Part shown: positions 54,520 through 63,528 of the stretch, piece by piece
Numbering within the stretch: position 1 is the stretch's first letter
Layout: every line of letters begins with the position of its first letter
Source: Tetraselmis striata
Lineage: Eukaryota; Chlorophyta; Chlorodendrophyceae; Chlorodendrales; Chlorodendraceae
NCBI GenBank assembly: GCA_006384855.1
Contig: VCJN01000881.1
Coordinates: forward strand, 23,156 to 87,155
Direction: 5' to 3'
Length of the DNA: 64,000 nt
The notes under the pieces: model-generated
Database searches by the model: none
The model's input: the letters and a program-made list of their open reading frames with translations, nothing else
Told to the model about the DNA's origin: nothing
Translations under genes and position numbers: made by a program

Positions 54520-54578
54520 GTCGCATGCTCGCATTCCCGCGTGGGGCGCTGTCACCAGCTCAATGGGCAGCCCATTCT
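54520..54578 (+). repeat. ~59-bp direct repeat (partner at 55536-55594)
   Basis: GTCGCATGCTCGCATTCCCG then CGTGGGGCGCTGTCACCAGC and TCAATGGGC(A/G)GCCCAT occur twice, 1.0 kb apart, nearly identical. Confidence 0.9.
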
Positions 54579-55535
54579 GAACGCGAACCTAAGTCACTAC
54601 AGGCACCTCTCAGACGCCTATAGGGCTTTAGTTCAGACCAGCGTTGCTGGTCTTGCCCGTACTCAGGGGGGTGAATGCCAGTGGCAATGAAGCCTCTCAC
54701 CACAGGTCACTGCCACGCCGTGCAGTACTTTATGCAGTGCTGGTCGCGGCTATCAACCGTTCCTACAGTACTTTACGTCGGTACCGGGTCGAATGGTGAC
54801 AACCCAGCACCACCACCAGCGCGCGCGCACGATGCAGCGAGCAGACACGCGTGCGACCGTACGACAAGCACGCAGGCTACCGTGATTACCTTTGGCCCTC
54901 GTTCCTCAAGCCGATCTCCGTCTCTTACACCGTCTCCGTCCCGTACACAGGCTCTTGCCTATGCCTGTCATAGGCAAACACAGGCACACACAGGCAAGAC
55001 AAGGGGGAAGAGGGACCGCCAGAAGGCGGAGGCCCTCTATAAGCACGCGATCGCGGCCATGGCAAGGCGGCCGCACGTCACGCTAAGTGCTAATAGCACG
55101 CGCGCCGTGCGCGCACCGCGCGCCAGACGCATTACGCACTGCCCTTGTCTAATTGTACTCATTAAGTCCTATACTACTACTCGGCCGCGGCTACAGTGAG
55201 TCTTGCGCCTTGTACCAGCAGCAGTACAGTACTTCGTCTTCTGCAGGTAGTCTACCTTAGGGGTCCCTGTTAGAGGTCCCAATTAGAGGTACTATCTGAG
55301 TTCCCTTAGAAGTCCCGCCTAGGTGTGCTTGGGTGGGTCTCTGATCTCCGGTATGTATGTCTCCTTGCGCCTCGCTCAGGGCTATGGCCAGGGTATGGAA
55401 CCCTAACCAATCAGGTGCCCTGCCTGTGGTCTCAACCGGGTATGGAACCCTAGCTTTAACCCTAGCCGACCCGGAAGGGCTTGGCTGTCCCGTTCTTCAC
55501 GCGCACGCGGATATGACGGATGCTGCGGCAGCTGC

Positions 55536-55594
55536 CGTCGCATGCTCGCATTCCCGCGTGGGGCGCTGTCACCAGCTCAATGGGCGGCCCATCC
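55536..55594 (+). repeat. ~59-bp direct repeat (partner at 54520-54578)
   Basis: Second copy, followed directly by a poly-C tract. Confidence 0.9.
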
Positions 55595-55739
55595 CCCCCC
55601 CCCCCAGACGGCTGGTCGCCAGAAGGGTGAACGGCCGCTGGGCGCCAATTGACGCTCAGTGATGCTGGTCGCCAGCGCACGCCTCGGTGTGGAAGTGAAT
55701 TGACGCCACGGAGTGACGCCACTCAGCTCGCAGTTCTCG

Positions 55740-56236
55740 CTCTCGCAGCTCGTTGTCGCGGAAGACCGCGAGCCACAGGGTTGATCGGCGCGTAGTGCGG
55801 TTACGCTGCATGTCGCCGGCAATAATGTGGAGCCGCCCACAGTCGCCTAGATGCCGTAGCCACTGCATGCGCGGGGAAGGTCCCTGTTCGCGATGTAGAA
55901 GATCGGTACTTGCACGAAAAGGATGTCCGCGCATGACGCCATGATTGGCAGCGCCAGATCAAGTAGTTGGAACCACGGGGAGGTCACCACTATGAAAGGG
56001 GCCTCTAACCGCGGCTGTGTTGTCATCATCGTTGTCGTCATCGTCGTCGTCGTCATCGTCGTCGTCGCCAGGGTTGCGGTTACATCGCGAGCGCACTGGT
56101 ACACAAAGGACTCCAGCGCGTCCTCGCACATCTCAGTTTGGTACATCGGATTGAAGTCGTTGTTGATCACTGTCGCACCGCACGGCCGCAAGGCCTCAGC
56201 GGTGCTGCCATGTCCCGCCCACGGATCAAAGATTAC
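55740..56236 (-). pseudogene. Rossmann methyltransferase-like domain downstream of the PHD finger
   Basis: In frame after the TGA that ends the PHD-containing frame. VIFDPWAGHGSTAEAL resembles the SAM-binding motif I (DPFxGxGT) of amino-DNA methyltransferases. GATVINNDFNP is the expected acidic strand-two end, and FIVVTSPWFQLLDLALP resembles their catalytic (D/N/S)PP(Y/F/W) motif with a changed residue. A run of MTTT repeats from a GTC/GTCATC microsatellite (56023-56070) interrupts the middle. After a frame change near 55850, GDCGRLHIIAGDMQRNRTTR followed by LWLAVF continues the domain. Activity is not expected in this copy. An alternative is a non-catalytic Rossmann fold. Confidence 0.5.
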
Positions 56237-56980
56237 TCAGCCGCGCCAGCTGATCACGTTGGCTAGCGCAGCGTACTCGCTCACTTGGTTACTGATTGCC
56301 GGTAGATAGTCATTGGCTGCTTGAAGGTTGTTCATCGTTCTTGTCACAGTTGCTGGGTGCCAGGCGCAAGGCATGCCCCAGTTCAGTCTTGCTGCCACCG
56401 CTGCTCTTGTCGGCTGCAAAGGCGGGGCAGGGTCTTGAATCTCCTCGTCGCTGTCGTCGTTGTCACTGATTGTTGTGGCGGCCAAAGCCACCGATGTCCA
56501 TTGTGCCGGCAACGCTGCGTCATCAGCGCTGCACTCCGCACACCGCCATGCCCCCCGCGGCACACGTGCCACAGGTGGCTGATGACACAACTTGTGCCAG
56601 CCTCGTTCACAGTCTTCGCAGATGATGATCGGGTTGCGCTGGGTGCTGACGCGCCCGTCGCACTCCTCGCACGCCATATTTGGGTCTTCAAATCCTGCCG
56701 GTAACACCACGTATGGAACGGCGCACCGCGCCAGCTCCTCAACGCGCACGCGCGCCGTGTCGCCGTCAGCTCCTTGGATGACCACCACTCCGTTGTCGTT
56801 CACCTCGTAAACCTTGTAGACAGCCGGTCGCACTCGTGGATCGAGCGCGTCTTGCTGCCGCTGTTGCACGTAGACGAAGTCGCCGGGGCTGAAGCGCTGC
56901 ACTCCGGGCGCCACCAACCCCGCGCGCCTCCTGCGATAGCGCATCACTTCACGATGCTGCGCCGCCTCCACGTTGTGCAT
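56237..56980 (-). CDS. Integrase C-terminal tail with PHD finger (retrotransposon)
   Basis: A 247-residue frame. Residues ~14-95 are the basic, SH3-like C-terminal region of gypsy integrases (GVQRFSPGDFVYVQQRQQD, then YKVYEVNDNGVVVIQG). Residues ~105-150 form a PHD finger: CEECDGRVSTQRNPIIICED, CERGWHKLCHQPP and WRCAEC, a C4-H-C3 zinc ligand order. PHD fingers read histone H3 tails, so it may guide integration or nuclear targeting, as chromodomains do in chromoviruses (inference). The upstream pol frame ends at 56949 in another phase; a one-base change near 56975 would join them. A TGA closes the frame just before the Rossmann-like domain. Confidence 0.75.
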   Translation of the reverse strand: MHNVEAAQHREVMRYRRRRAGLVAPGVQRFSPGDFVYVQQRQQDALDPRVRPAVYKVYEVNDNGVVVIQGADGDTARVRVEELARCAVPYVVLPAGFEDPNMACEECDGRVSTQRNPIIICEDCERGWHKLCHQPPVARVPRGAWRCAECSADDAALPAQWTSVALAATTISDNDDSDEEIQDPAPPLQPTRAAVAARLNWGMPCAWHPATVTRTMNNLQAANDYLPAISNQVSEYAALANVISWRG

Positions 56981-59900
56981 CGATCGTCGTCGGCACCATG
57001 AGCGCCAAACGCTCCGCGCGCACTGTCATCAGCTCCCACATGCCCTCCGGGCTGTTGAAGTCCACGGCGCTCTCCTCAAAGAGCGCTCTCGCCTGCGCGG
57101 GAAACACGGGCGCCCTGCCGTACACCAACTCGTATGGGCTGTACCTGGTGCTGGCTTGCTTGCTGCAACGGTAGCCCAGCTCGATGGAAGGCAGAAAAGT
57201 GTCCCACACGACGCGCTTGCCGGACTGAACCACATAGCGCATCAGTGCCTCCTTGACTGTTTTCACCATCCCTTCCGCCAACCCATTGGGCTGCGGATGA
57301 TAGGGCAGCGGCTTCGGATGATCGATGTCATGCTCCACGAGAAGTTCGTGGAACTCGCCGCTGAACTCGGTACCGCCGTCGGTACACACCTCGCCTGGCG
57401 CCGCGAAACGCGCCAGCACTCTCTCTTGAAAGGCTTGTCGTATGTTGGCTGCCTCCTTGGTGCGCAGCGGCACCAACTCCACCCACTTGCTCGCCGCTTC
57501 CACCATCACCAACACCCAGACGTTGCGACTGCGGGTGGCCTCAAAAGGCCCCGCCAAGTCCAAGTGCCAGCGGTAGAACATGCCGAAGTGCGGCAGCGGC
57601 TGCATGTCCAGCGGTGAGGCTGCCTTTGCGCGACCGCTGGTGCCGCCGGGTCGATGTTGCAGCCGATCGCAGTCCGGACACGCCTTCTTGACTCGGGCTA
57701 CATCCTCCACCATCCCTGGCCAGAAATATGAAGCGGCGATAACACTGCGCAGCCGATCCCGCCCCAAATGGCCCATCTTGACATGCACATCCATAATCAC
57801 GGTGTCTCGCTCACTGGGTGGCGGTACCTCGCGGTGCGTGCCGTCCTTGTGTAAATACCACAAGATGTTGTTTCTCCATGTATAGCGGGCATAAGGTTGC
57901 GGCATGTTGACGTTGCCCGCCTGCAGCTCCGCCATCGCCTCCGCGTCCATCCACGGATCGCCTCTCCGCGGTCCCGCCGTCAGCTCGCCGGTAACCGCCA
58001 CCAAGTCGCCGTCGGACGTGCCCTCATGGGCGGTGTCCAGCACGCGGCGTCGCGCCCATGCTGACAGCTCCGGCTGCCGGCTGCTCTGAGCCGTTGCGCA
58101 CCAAAAGGCTGCCGCATGTCGCACGGTGCCCTCCGGTGAAAACTCACCGCGCCCATCCAGCTCCGTTGGGTCGCCCTCCACGGGCCCCCGACTCAGACAA
58201 TCTGCGTTGACGTGGTGAACGCCCTTCCGATAGCGAACCACGAAGTCGTACTCGCTGAGCCTCATCGCCCACCGCGCCAACTTCCCACGAAGCTGAGCGG
58301 TGTTCATCAGCCATTCCAAAGGCCGATGATCTGTCACCACCACAAACTGCCTGCCAAACAGATAGTATCTGAACTTGTCCATGCCATACAACATGGCAAG
58401 ACACTCACCCTCATAGCTGGCATAGTTTGGCTCCGCGCCTTGGCAGGTGCGGCTCGCAAACTCCACCACGTACTCCTGTCCTTCGTCGTCCTCCTGCGCC
58501 AGCACCGCGCCCAATCCAGCTCCGCTGAAATCGGTGTGCAGGATGAAAGGGCGGCTCCAATCCGGATTTCTCAGCACGGGAGCTGAAACCAGGTCTGCCT
58601 TGAGCTGCTCGAAGGCTCGTTGCTGCTCCGATCCCCACTCCCACGGCACCTTGCCGGTGAGCTTGGTCAGCGGCTTGCGCTTGACTGCAACTTGCTCGAT
58701 GAACTTGCCGTAGTAGCCCACCATGCCGAGGAAGCGCAGAAGCCCCGCAACGTCAGTTGGCGGCGGCATCTTCACCACAGCCTCCACCTTGGAGTGCTGC
58801 GGGAATACGCCTTCGCCGTCGACCCAATGGCCCAAGAAAGCAATCTGCCTCACGGCCATGCGCCCCTTGCCGGGCGCCAGTCTGATGCCCGCCTTTGCGA
58901 GCCTCTGAAACACCGTCTCCAAATGCTGAAGGTGCTGCTGAAACACCTCAGCGTCGCTCATCTCGGCTGCGCCTGAAAAGACACAGATGTCATCGGCGTA
59001 AACCGCCACGAACGGCAGATCGCCAAGGGCCTCATCCATGACACGCTGCCATGCTTGGCTGGCGTTCTTGAAGCCCATCGCCATCCGGCACCACTCATAC
59101 TGCCGGTCGCTGCCCCAAAAGGCAGTCTTGTGTCTGTCCTCCTCTGCGATGGGCAGCTGATGAAACGCCGACTTGGCGTCAAACCCGCTGTACATGCGCG
59201 CGCCTGCGACCTTGCTGAGTAGCTCGTCTGTCTTGGGCATACAATACGCCCACGACTCAGTGACACTGTTCAACGGGCGAGCGTCCAAACACACCCGGAT
59301 CCCGGTCCAGTTGCCGTCGTCGTCCTTCTTCGGTGGACACACTACTGGGATGCTGTAGGGAGATTGGCTCTCGCGGATCGCCCCAGCTGCCAACAGCTCC
59401 TTGCACCAGCTGTCCACGAAGTCCCACTCAGTCTTGCTCAATCGGTACTTGGGTCGCTTGATGGGCTGCGTGTTGGTCGTCGGTATCCTGAACTCCCAGT
59501 GGTTGACGGCCGGTAGGTCGCTGACGGACCACACCCACACGTCATCCCAAAAGCTGTCGCAGAGCTCCACTAGCTGTCGTTGCTGTGAAGCCTCGCACTC
59601 GCGCCCGCACCGCCAGTGTTTCTCAGGATCCTTCAGGCTGCGAACATCCTCCACGTGATCATTCATACTTGCCTGCGTGTAGCCACGATTGGCCCACGCA
59701 GTAGCGCTACTCCGTTCCGCAGTCCCGCCGCCGTCCGACACGGCGTTGGCGCCGAAAGCTCGGCGCCCCGCCCTGCTTGTCGCCGTCACCTCGCGGCGGT
59801 AGCGCGCGCTCGCGCGCACCATCACTGCCACGAACATGGCTAACACCGTGGTGTTGCCGAGACGACTCGCCTCGCTGAAGTGCATTGACGTGCCGCCCAA

Positions 59901-60977
59901 CCAAATGAGCAGCAGCCAGCAGCATAGCGCCTGTTGACACAGCTGCTGCCATGCTCTCCCGCAGGATCTCTGCATCCTGCGTTGATCTCGTCTCTGTCGT
60001 TCCGCGCGCTGAGCTGCCTGGGCAGCCCGAGCTGCGCGCTCCAGCTCCTCCAAGTCCCTCAGTCGCTGCTGCTCCACGAAGAGCTGCCCGACGATCCACG
60101 CTACGCTGTGCAGACCCATGGCATTGCCTATGAGGCGCTCATGGTCCGGCAGCGATATGCCGTGAATTACGTTCGGCTCGTAACCGAAAAGCTCCTCCTT
60201 CAGGTGGACAGTGGGCCGTTCCCACTCGCCCGTGTTGATGTTGAACAACATGCCGGCCCCCTCGCCGGAGTAGGCATCTGAGTCCGATCGCGCCAAGATC
60301 GTTGGCAACGCGCGTGGCTGCCCCGGTTTGTTGACGCGAACTCCGTTGGGTGGTGTCGGCAGATTGACATGCGGCCGTAGGTGCGTTGGCAGCACCTCTC
60401 GGAGCAGTCGTGGCTGCATGTCCGCCCGCCTCTCCCACGCCAACTTCAGTCTCTCCACGTCCCCCATGTTCGTCCAGAATCGTCGCACTCGGTGATGATT
60501 CGCTCCACAGCCCGCCTCATCAATCACGAGCGCTCTCCCGATGATCTTCGTGATGTATTTCTCAGACTCTTTGATGTACAGTCTCTCGTCTCCGCTCGTA
60601 TCCACGTTCTCCAGCAGCCACCCCACGCCGGTGGGCTGCTTCTCCTCGAGCTTCTCGATGAACGCGGCGACGTGAAAGAGCAAACGTGACCTCCGGTCGC
60701 GCAATCCCAGCGCGTTGCGATTGGCTCTGCTCATGCCTGGGCAAGGCCATCCACACCCCACTATGTCTATGTATGGCAGGCGCCTCACGTCCTCCGCTGT
60801 GATCGCCGTGATGTCCTGTGGGAACGAGTCCCACCCCTTGATCGCGCTAGCTGGTAGTAGATCCGGATATCTCCTACTGAGCTCCTTGAACACGCTGCCC
60901 AGCGGCCTTGCGGGCTGCCGGGTCGATGTCCGAATGCCGGTATTTGGCCACCTTCTGACCGTTGGCCAGCATGGCAT
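56949..60977 (-). CDS. Pol: C5 methyltransferase (C-terminal part), reverse transcriptase, RNase H, integrase
   Basis: A 1342-residue frame. Residues ~70-320 hold C5 cytosine methyltransferase motifs: GCGWPCPGMSRANR (motif IV, catalytic PC), GWLLENVD (VI), ANHHRVRRFW (VIII) and ERLIGNAMGLHSVAW (X). A linker has a hydrophobic stretch (CCWLLLIWLGG). Reverse transcriptase: PKYRLSKTEWDFV, RVCLDARPLN, active site FVAVYADDICVF. RNase H: FILHTDFSGAGLGAVLAQ, NYASYEGECLAML, VVTDHRPLEWL, DCLSR. Integrase: zinc region GHLGRDRLRS ... ACPDCDRL and DDE residues in WHLDLAGPF, VCTDGGTEFSGEF and GLAEGMVKTVKEAL. Motif I of the methyltransferase is in the overlapping upstream frame, so a +1 shift near 60908 is needed for a whole domain. 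Confidence 0.9.
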   Translation of the reverse strand: MPCWPTVRRWPNTGIRTSTRQPARPLGSVFKELSRRYPDLLPASAIKGWDSFPQDITAITAEDVRRLPYIDIVGCGWPCPGMSRANRNALGLRDRRSRLLFHVAAFIEKLEEKQPTGVGWLLENVDTSGDERLYIKESEKYITKIIGRALVIDEAGCGANHHRVRRFWTNMGDVERLKLAWERRADMQPRLLREVLPTHLRPHVNLPTPPNGVRVNKPGQPRALPTILARSDSDAYSGEGAGMLFNINTGEWERPTVHLKEELFGYEPNVIHGISLPDHERLIGNAMGLHSVAWIVGQLFVEQQRLRDLEELERAARAAQAAQRAERQRRDQRRMQRSCGRAWQQLCQQALCCWLLLIWLGGTSMHFSEASRLGNTTVLAMFVAVMVRASARYRREVTATSRAGRRAFGANAVSDGGGTAERSSATAWANRGYTQASMNDHVEDVRSLKDPEKHWRCGRECEASQQRQLVELCDSFWDDVWVWSVSDLPAVNHWEFRIPTTNTQPIKRPKYRLSKTEWDFVDSWCKELLAAGAIRESQSPYSIPVVCPPKKDDDGNWTGIRVCLDARPLNSVTESWAYCMPKTDELLSKVAGARMYSGFDAKSAFHQLPIAEEDRHKTAFWGSDRQYEWCRMAMGFKNASQAWQRVMDEALGDLPFVAVYADDICVFSGAAEMSDAEVFQQHLQHLETVFQRLAKAGIRLAPGKGRMAVRQIAFLGHWVDGEGVFPQHSKVEAVVKMPPPTDVAGLLRFLGMVGYYGKFIEQVAVKRKPLTKLTGKVPWEWGSEQQRAFEQLKADLVSAPVLRNPDWSRPFILHTDFSGAGLGAVLAQEDDEGQEYVVEFASRTCQGAEPNYASYEGECLAMLYGMDKFRYYLFGRQFVVVTDHRPLEWLMNTAQLRGKLARWAMRLSEYDFVVRYRKGVHHVNADCLSRGPVEGDPTELDGRGEFSPEGTVRHAAAFWCATAQSSRQPELSAWARRRVLDTAHEGTSDGDLVAVTGELTAGPRRGDPWMDAEAMAELQAGNVNMPQPYARYTWRNNILWYLHKDGTHREVPPPSERDTVIMDVHVKMGHLGRDRLRSVIAASYFWPGMVEDVARVKKACPDCDRLQHRPGGTSGRAKAASPLDMQPLPHFGMFYRWHLDLAGPFEATRSRNVWVLVMVEAASKWVELVPLRTKEAANIRQAFQERVLARFAAPGEVCTDGGTEFSGEFHELLVEHDIDHPKPLPYHPQPNGLAEGMVKTVKEALMRYVVQSGKRVVWDTFLPSIELGYRCSKQASTRYSPYELVYGRAPVFPAQARALFEESAVDFNSPEGMWELMTVRAERLALMVPTTIDAQRGGGAAS

Positions 60978-63528
60978 TCAGCACGGCAACGTAGCCTCCG
61001 CCACATGGCTCGTACAGGCTGATGCCCTCTTCGCGGGTGCTCAGCCTCGCCAGCCCGTGACGCTGCAGGCTCTGCACCTCCCGCAAAGGCGGTAGGTCTG
61101 CCGGCTCGCAGGTCTTGGACTCTTGCACGTCACGCCGTGAGGGTTCGTGGGCGGCGTGGCTGTGAGACACGTCACTGCCCCCCCCACTCTCCTCCCCCAT
61201 CTCATCATCGCCGAGCTCCACCCCATGGCAGTAGCTCGCTCTCTCCACGCGCACCACAGGTTGGTGCTCGCGTACCCGCCGCTCCCACGCCGTTTGACTG
61301 AGCAGTGGCACTCTGCCGGCCGGTCGGTTGGGTGCGCGGAAAGTGCAGATTCTGGTCGCCGGGTCCGGTCGCAGCCCGAGGGCTGTGATGGTGGGTCCAC
61401 CGAGCAGCAAGCCCGGTGCCTCGCCTCCATTCTCGTACACGCGCGGTGCGTGATGAGCTGCCATGATTGAGGTGACGGGGTCCCGAAGCGTGAAGACCAC
61501 GCCATCCCGCAATCGTCGTTGCTGCTCGCATGAGCGCTTGCCATTGGCGAGCACCACCACCATGTCGACGTCTACCCACCCGCCAGCGCCCTTCACCACG
61601 GCCTCCGCCGCGCTTGGTTCCATCGCTGACGCGTTCATGCGGGTGTGTCTGCTCCCGCCGTCGGAAATGGTCTCGCACTGCAGCAGGGTATTGTTGGCGT
61701 GCAACTCGCACGTGATGGTGTCAAGCCGAGCCGTCTCCGGCTGCTCCTTCGCCTCAGCCCCCGTGGGCTGAAGGGCAAAAATGCCCTTGTTGGCGACTTC
61801 CGCCTGCTGCTCCAGGCAGCGTCGGGTCTCATACCCTTTGGGCAGCCGTAGTGCTTGCTCCCTGATGTCTGCCTCAGTGGCACCGCGTCGATAGTAAGTG
61901 GCGGGTTCCCACTTGCCGCTGCGGCGACATACTGATGCCTCCTCAACCGCCGTGCTGGCATTGCGCTGCGCATTTGCACGCTTGCGATCTTCCTCCTCCT
62001 CGCGTTGTCTCGCGAGTTGAACTGGCCGGTAAATGGCAAAAGACCGTTCAGTCTCAGCCTCTCCGCCAGCGGTCTTCTCCTCCGCGGTAGACTTGCCGCC
62101 GCTTTGTTGGTCAGCGACCTCCTCCACCATCATCAGCGCTGCCTCGAAGGCGCGCTCCCCGCTCGAGGTCCTGGCTGAGTGAGCGTGGCTGCTGATCGGC
62201 TCGGTACTCAGGGCACCGCCGCCCCATGCTGTTGCCATGACGCTCTCCATCATCCCGCCGCCGCTGCGCTCGAGCTGGTAAGCCTCCATCAAGCTGATGG
62301 AGACTCGCTTGCTCTCCAGAGCACGCATGACAGCATGCTTCTCCCAGCCATCCTCCACGGGCTCGTGCTTGACAAGCCGCTTGGCGATCTCCATCAGTGG
62401 CATGCGCGGCTGTCTACCGCCGTTGGCCAGTGACACAGGCACCGTGACGCTCTGAGCTGCGCTGGTGAGCTTCGCCGTCAGCTCTGTACGGCTGTGCATT
62501 TGCTGCGCCATCTCCATCGATGGGGTGGTGAAGCCGCGAGGCAGCCTCCGCTGCCTGGCCTCACGTTCTCCGTCCTCCATGCGCACCGTGTTGACGCCAT
62601 GGCGTTGAGCCTCCGTGCTCTTACGCTGTGGGCGCAACTGGCTGGCTGCTGCCAGCCCCACCACCTCGCCCTCCTCGCTGCCGATGACTTGAGCATAGCC
62701 ATTGAGCGGCGGGCGCTTGGGTTCGAGGCCGTCTGTCGCCTGCAGGTTCGCAACGAACTTGCGCAGCTTCCCGCACTCCTCAGTTGTATGGCCCGCATCC
62801 TTGCCACACATCATGCACGACTTGCGGTCCGGCTTCTTGGGCTCCTCGCGCACTCTGATGTGCTCCCTGGGATTGGTTGCTGCCATGGCGGTCTCCGGAC
62901 GGAGATCAGGGTTGGCCTTCCAGCACCGCTTGGCAATGTGGCCCTTCTTGCCACACTCAGAGCACGTCTTGCTCCACAGAGGGCAGTCGCTCTTGTAGTG
63001 ATCTTTCGACCCACAACCATAGCAACCTGCCTCATTGACGTGGCTGCCTCGCCCACCATCATCTCCATCACGGGCGTAAGCGCTCCTCTCCGTGCGCCCG
63101 CCTCCACGATCACCTCCTCCACCTCCACGTCGATGGTAGTTGCCACCCTCTCCGTGGCTGCCTCCACGACCACGGCTGTTGCTGCCGCGACCGCCACCGC
63201 GGCTGTTGTGCTCCTCGTGGTCAAAACCCCGCCTGCCGCCTCCGCTCTGGACGCGCGAGTGAGCGCGCATGTGAATGCTGCCGCGCTCCTGCTTGTCGAG
63301 CCACTCAGCCATCTCCCAGGTCCTGTCCACCTGGGTGTCCATCGTGTAGTCCACGAGTTGTTGTTGTGCGAAGTTGATGCGGGGGCTGAAACGCGTCTTG
63401 CCCCAGGCCCGCTCGATGAACTCCACGTTGACGCGCGATATCTCCACAATGCGTGTCGTCTCCTCGGTGACCAGGTTCTTGACCCTGGCACTGTGAGATT
63501 CAGATGTGACATACAGGTGACGAAGCAC
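60874..63528 (-). CDS. Gag with CCHC knuckles, protease-like region and methyltransferase motif I
   Basis: An 884-residue frame. The N-terminal ~100 residues are helical and Gag-like. A Gly/Arg-rich stretch follows, then zinc knuckles CYGCGSKDHYKSDC (~residues 168-181) and CSECGKKGHIAKRC (~189-202), and a third variant CMMCGKDAGHTTEEC. A long polar linker leads to a retropepsin-like region: CETISDGGSRHTRMN (DGGS in place of the usual D-T/S-G) and GLLLGGPTITALGLR near the expected end. The last ~45 residues (GISLYEPCGGGYVAVLNAML, ANGQKVAKYRHSDIDPAARK) are motif I and II of a C5 methyltransferase. The frame closes 34 codons into the overlap with pol. Preceded by no recognisable primer-binding site. 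Confidence 0.85.
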   Translation of the reverse strand: MLRHLYVTSESHSARVKNLVTEETTRIVEISRVNVEFIERAWGKTRFSPRINFAQQQLVDYTMDTQVDRTWEMAEWLDKQERGSIHMRAHSRVQSGGGRRGFDHEEHNSRGGGRGSNSRGRGGSHGEGGNYHRRGGGGGDRGGGRTERSAYARDGDDGGRGSHVNEAGCYGCGSKDHYKSDCPLWSKTCSECGKKGHIAKRCWKANPDLRPETAMAATNPREHIRVREEPKKPDRKSCMMCGKDAGHTTEECGKLRKFVANLQATDGLEPKRPPLNGYAQVIGSEEGEVVGLAAASQLRPQRKSTEAQRHGVNTVRMEDGEREARQRRLPRGFTTPSMEMAQQMHSRTELTAKLTSAAQSVTVPVSLANGGRQPRMPLMEIAKRLVKHEPVEDGWEKHAVMRALESKRVSISLMEAYQLERSGGGMMESVMATAWGGGALSTEPISSHAHSARTSSGERAFEAALMMVEEVADQQSGGKSTAEEKTAGGEAETERSFAIYRPVQLARQREEEEDRKRANAQRNASTAVEEASVCRRSGKWEPATYYRRGATEADIREQALRLPKGYETRRCLEQQAEVANKGIFALQPTGAEAKEQPETARLDTITCELHANNTLLQCETISDGGSRHTRMNASAMEPSAAEAVVKGAGGWVDVDMVVVLANGKRSCEQQRRLRDGVVFTLRDPVTSIMAAHHAPRVYENGGEAPGLLLGGPTITALGLRPDPATRICTFRAPNRPAGRVPLLSQTAWERRVREHQPVVRVERASYCHGVELGDDEMGEESGGGSDVSHSHAAHEPSRRDVQESKTCEPADLPPLREVQSLQRHGLARLSTREEGISLYEPCGGGYVAVLNAMLANGQKVAKYRHSDIDPAARKAAGQRVQGAQ

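Larger units (their letters stand above)
53760..55640. other. Repeat-bearing spacer between retroelement relics
   Basis: No intact gene. A ~59-bp sequence (GTCGCATGCTCGCATTCCCG and following) is present at 54520-54578 and again at 55536-55594 in direct orientation. Could include degraded retrotransposon 3' sequence. Confidence 0.45.
55740..63528 (-). mobile_element. Ty3/gypsy-like LTR-class retrotransposon with methyltransferase and PHD domains
   Basis: Minus-strand order: Gag with zinc knuckles, protease-like region and methyltransferase motif I (63528-60874); methyltransferase remainder, reverse transcriptase, RNase H and integrase (60977-56949); integrase tail and PHD finger (56980-56237); Rossmann methyltransferase-like segment (56234 to ~55740). 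The RT-RNase H-integrase order is that of Ty3/gypsy. No LTR pair could be read: the 5' LTR may lie beyond 63529 or past the window edge, and no match was found below 55.7 kb. A frame change near 56975, a TGA at 56237 and a shift near 55850 suggest an old copy. Confidence 0.85.

Noticed and set aside
59934-60281. Plus-strand frames across the retrotransposon
   Set aside because: All are antisense to the clearly conserved minus-strand gag and pol domains.
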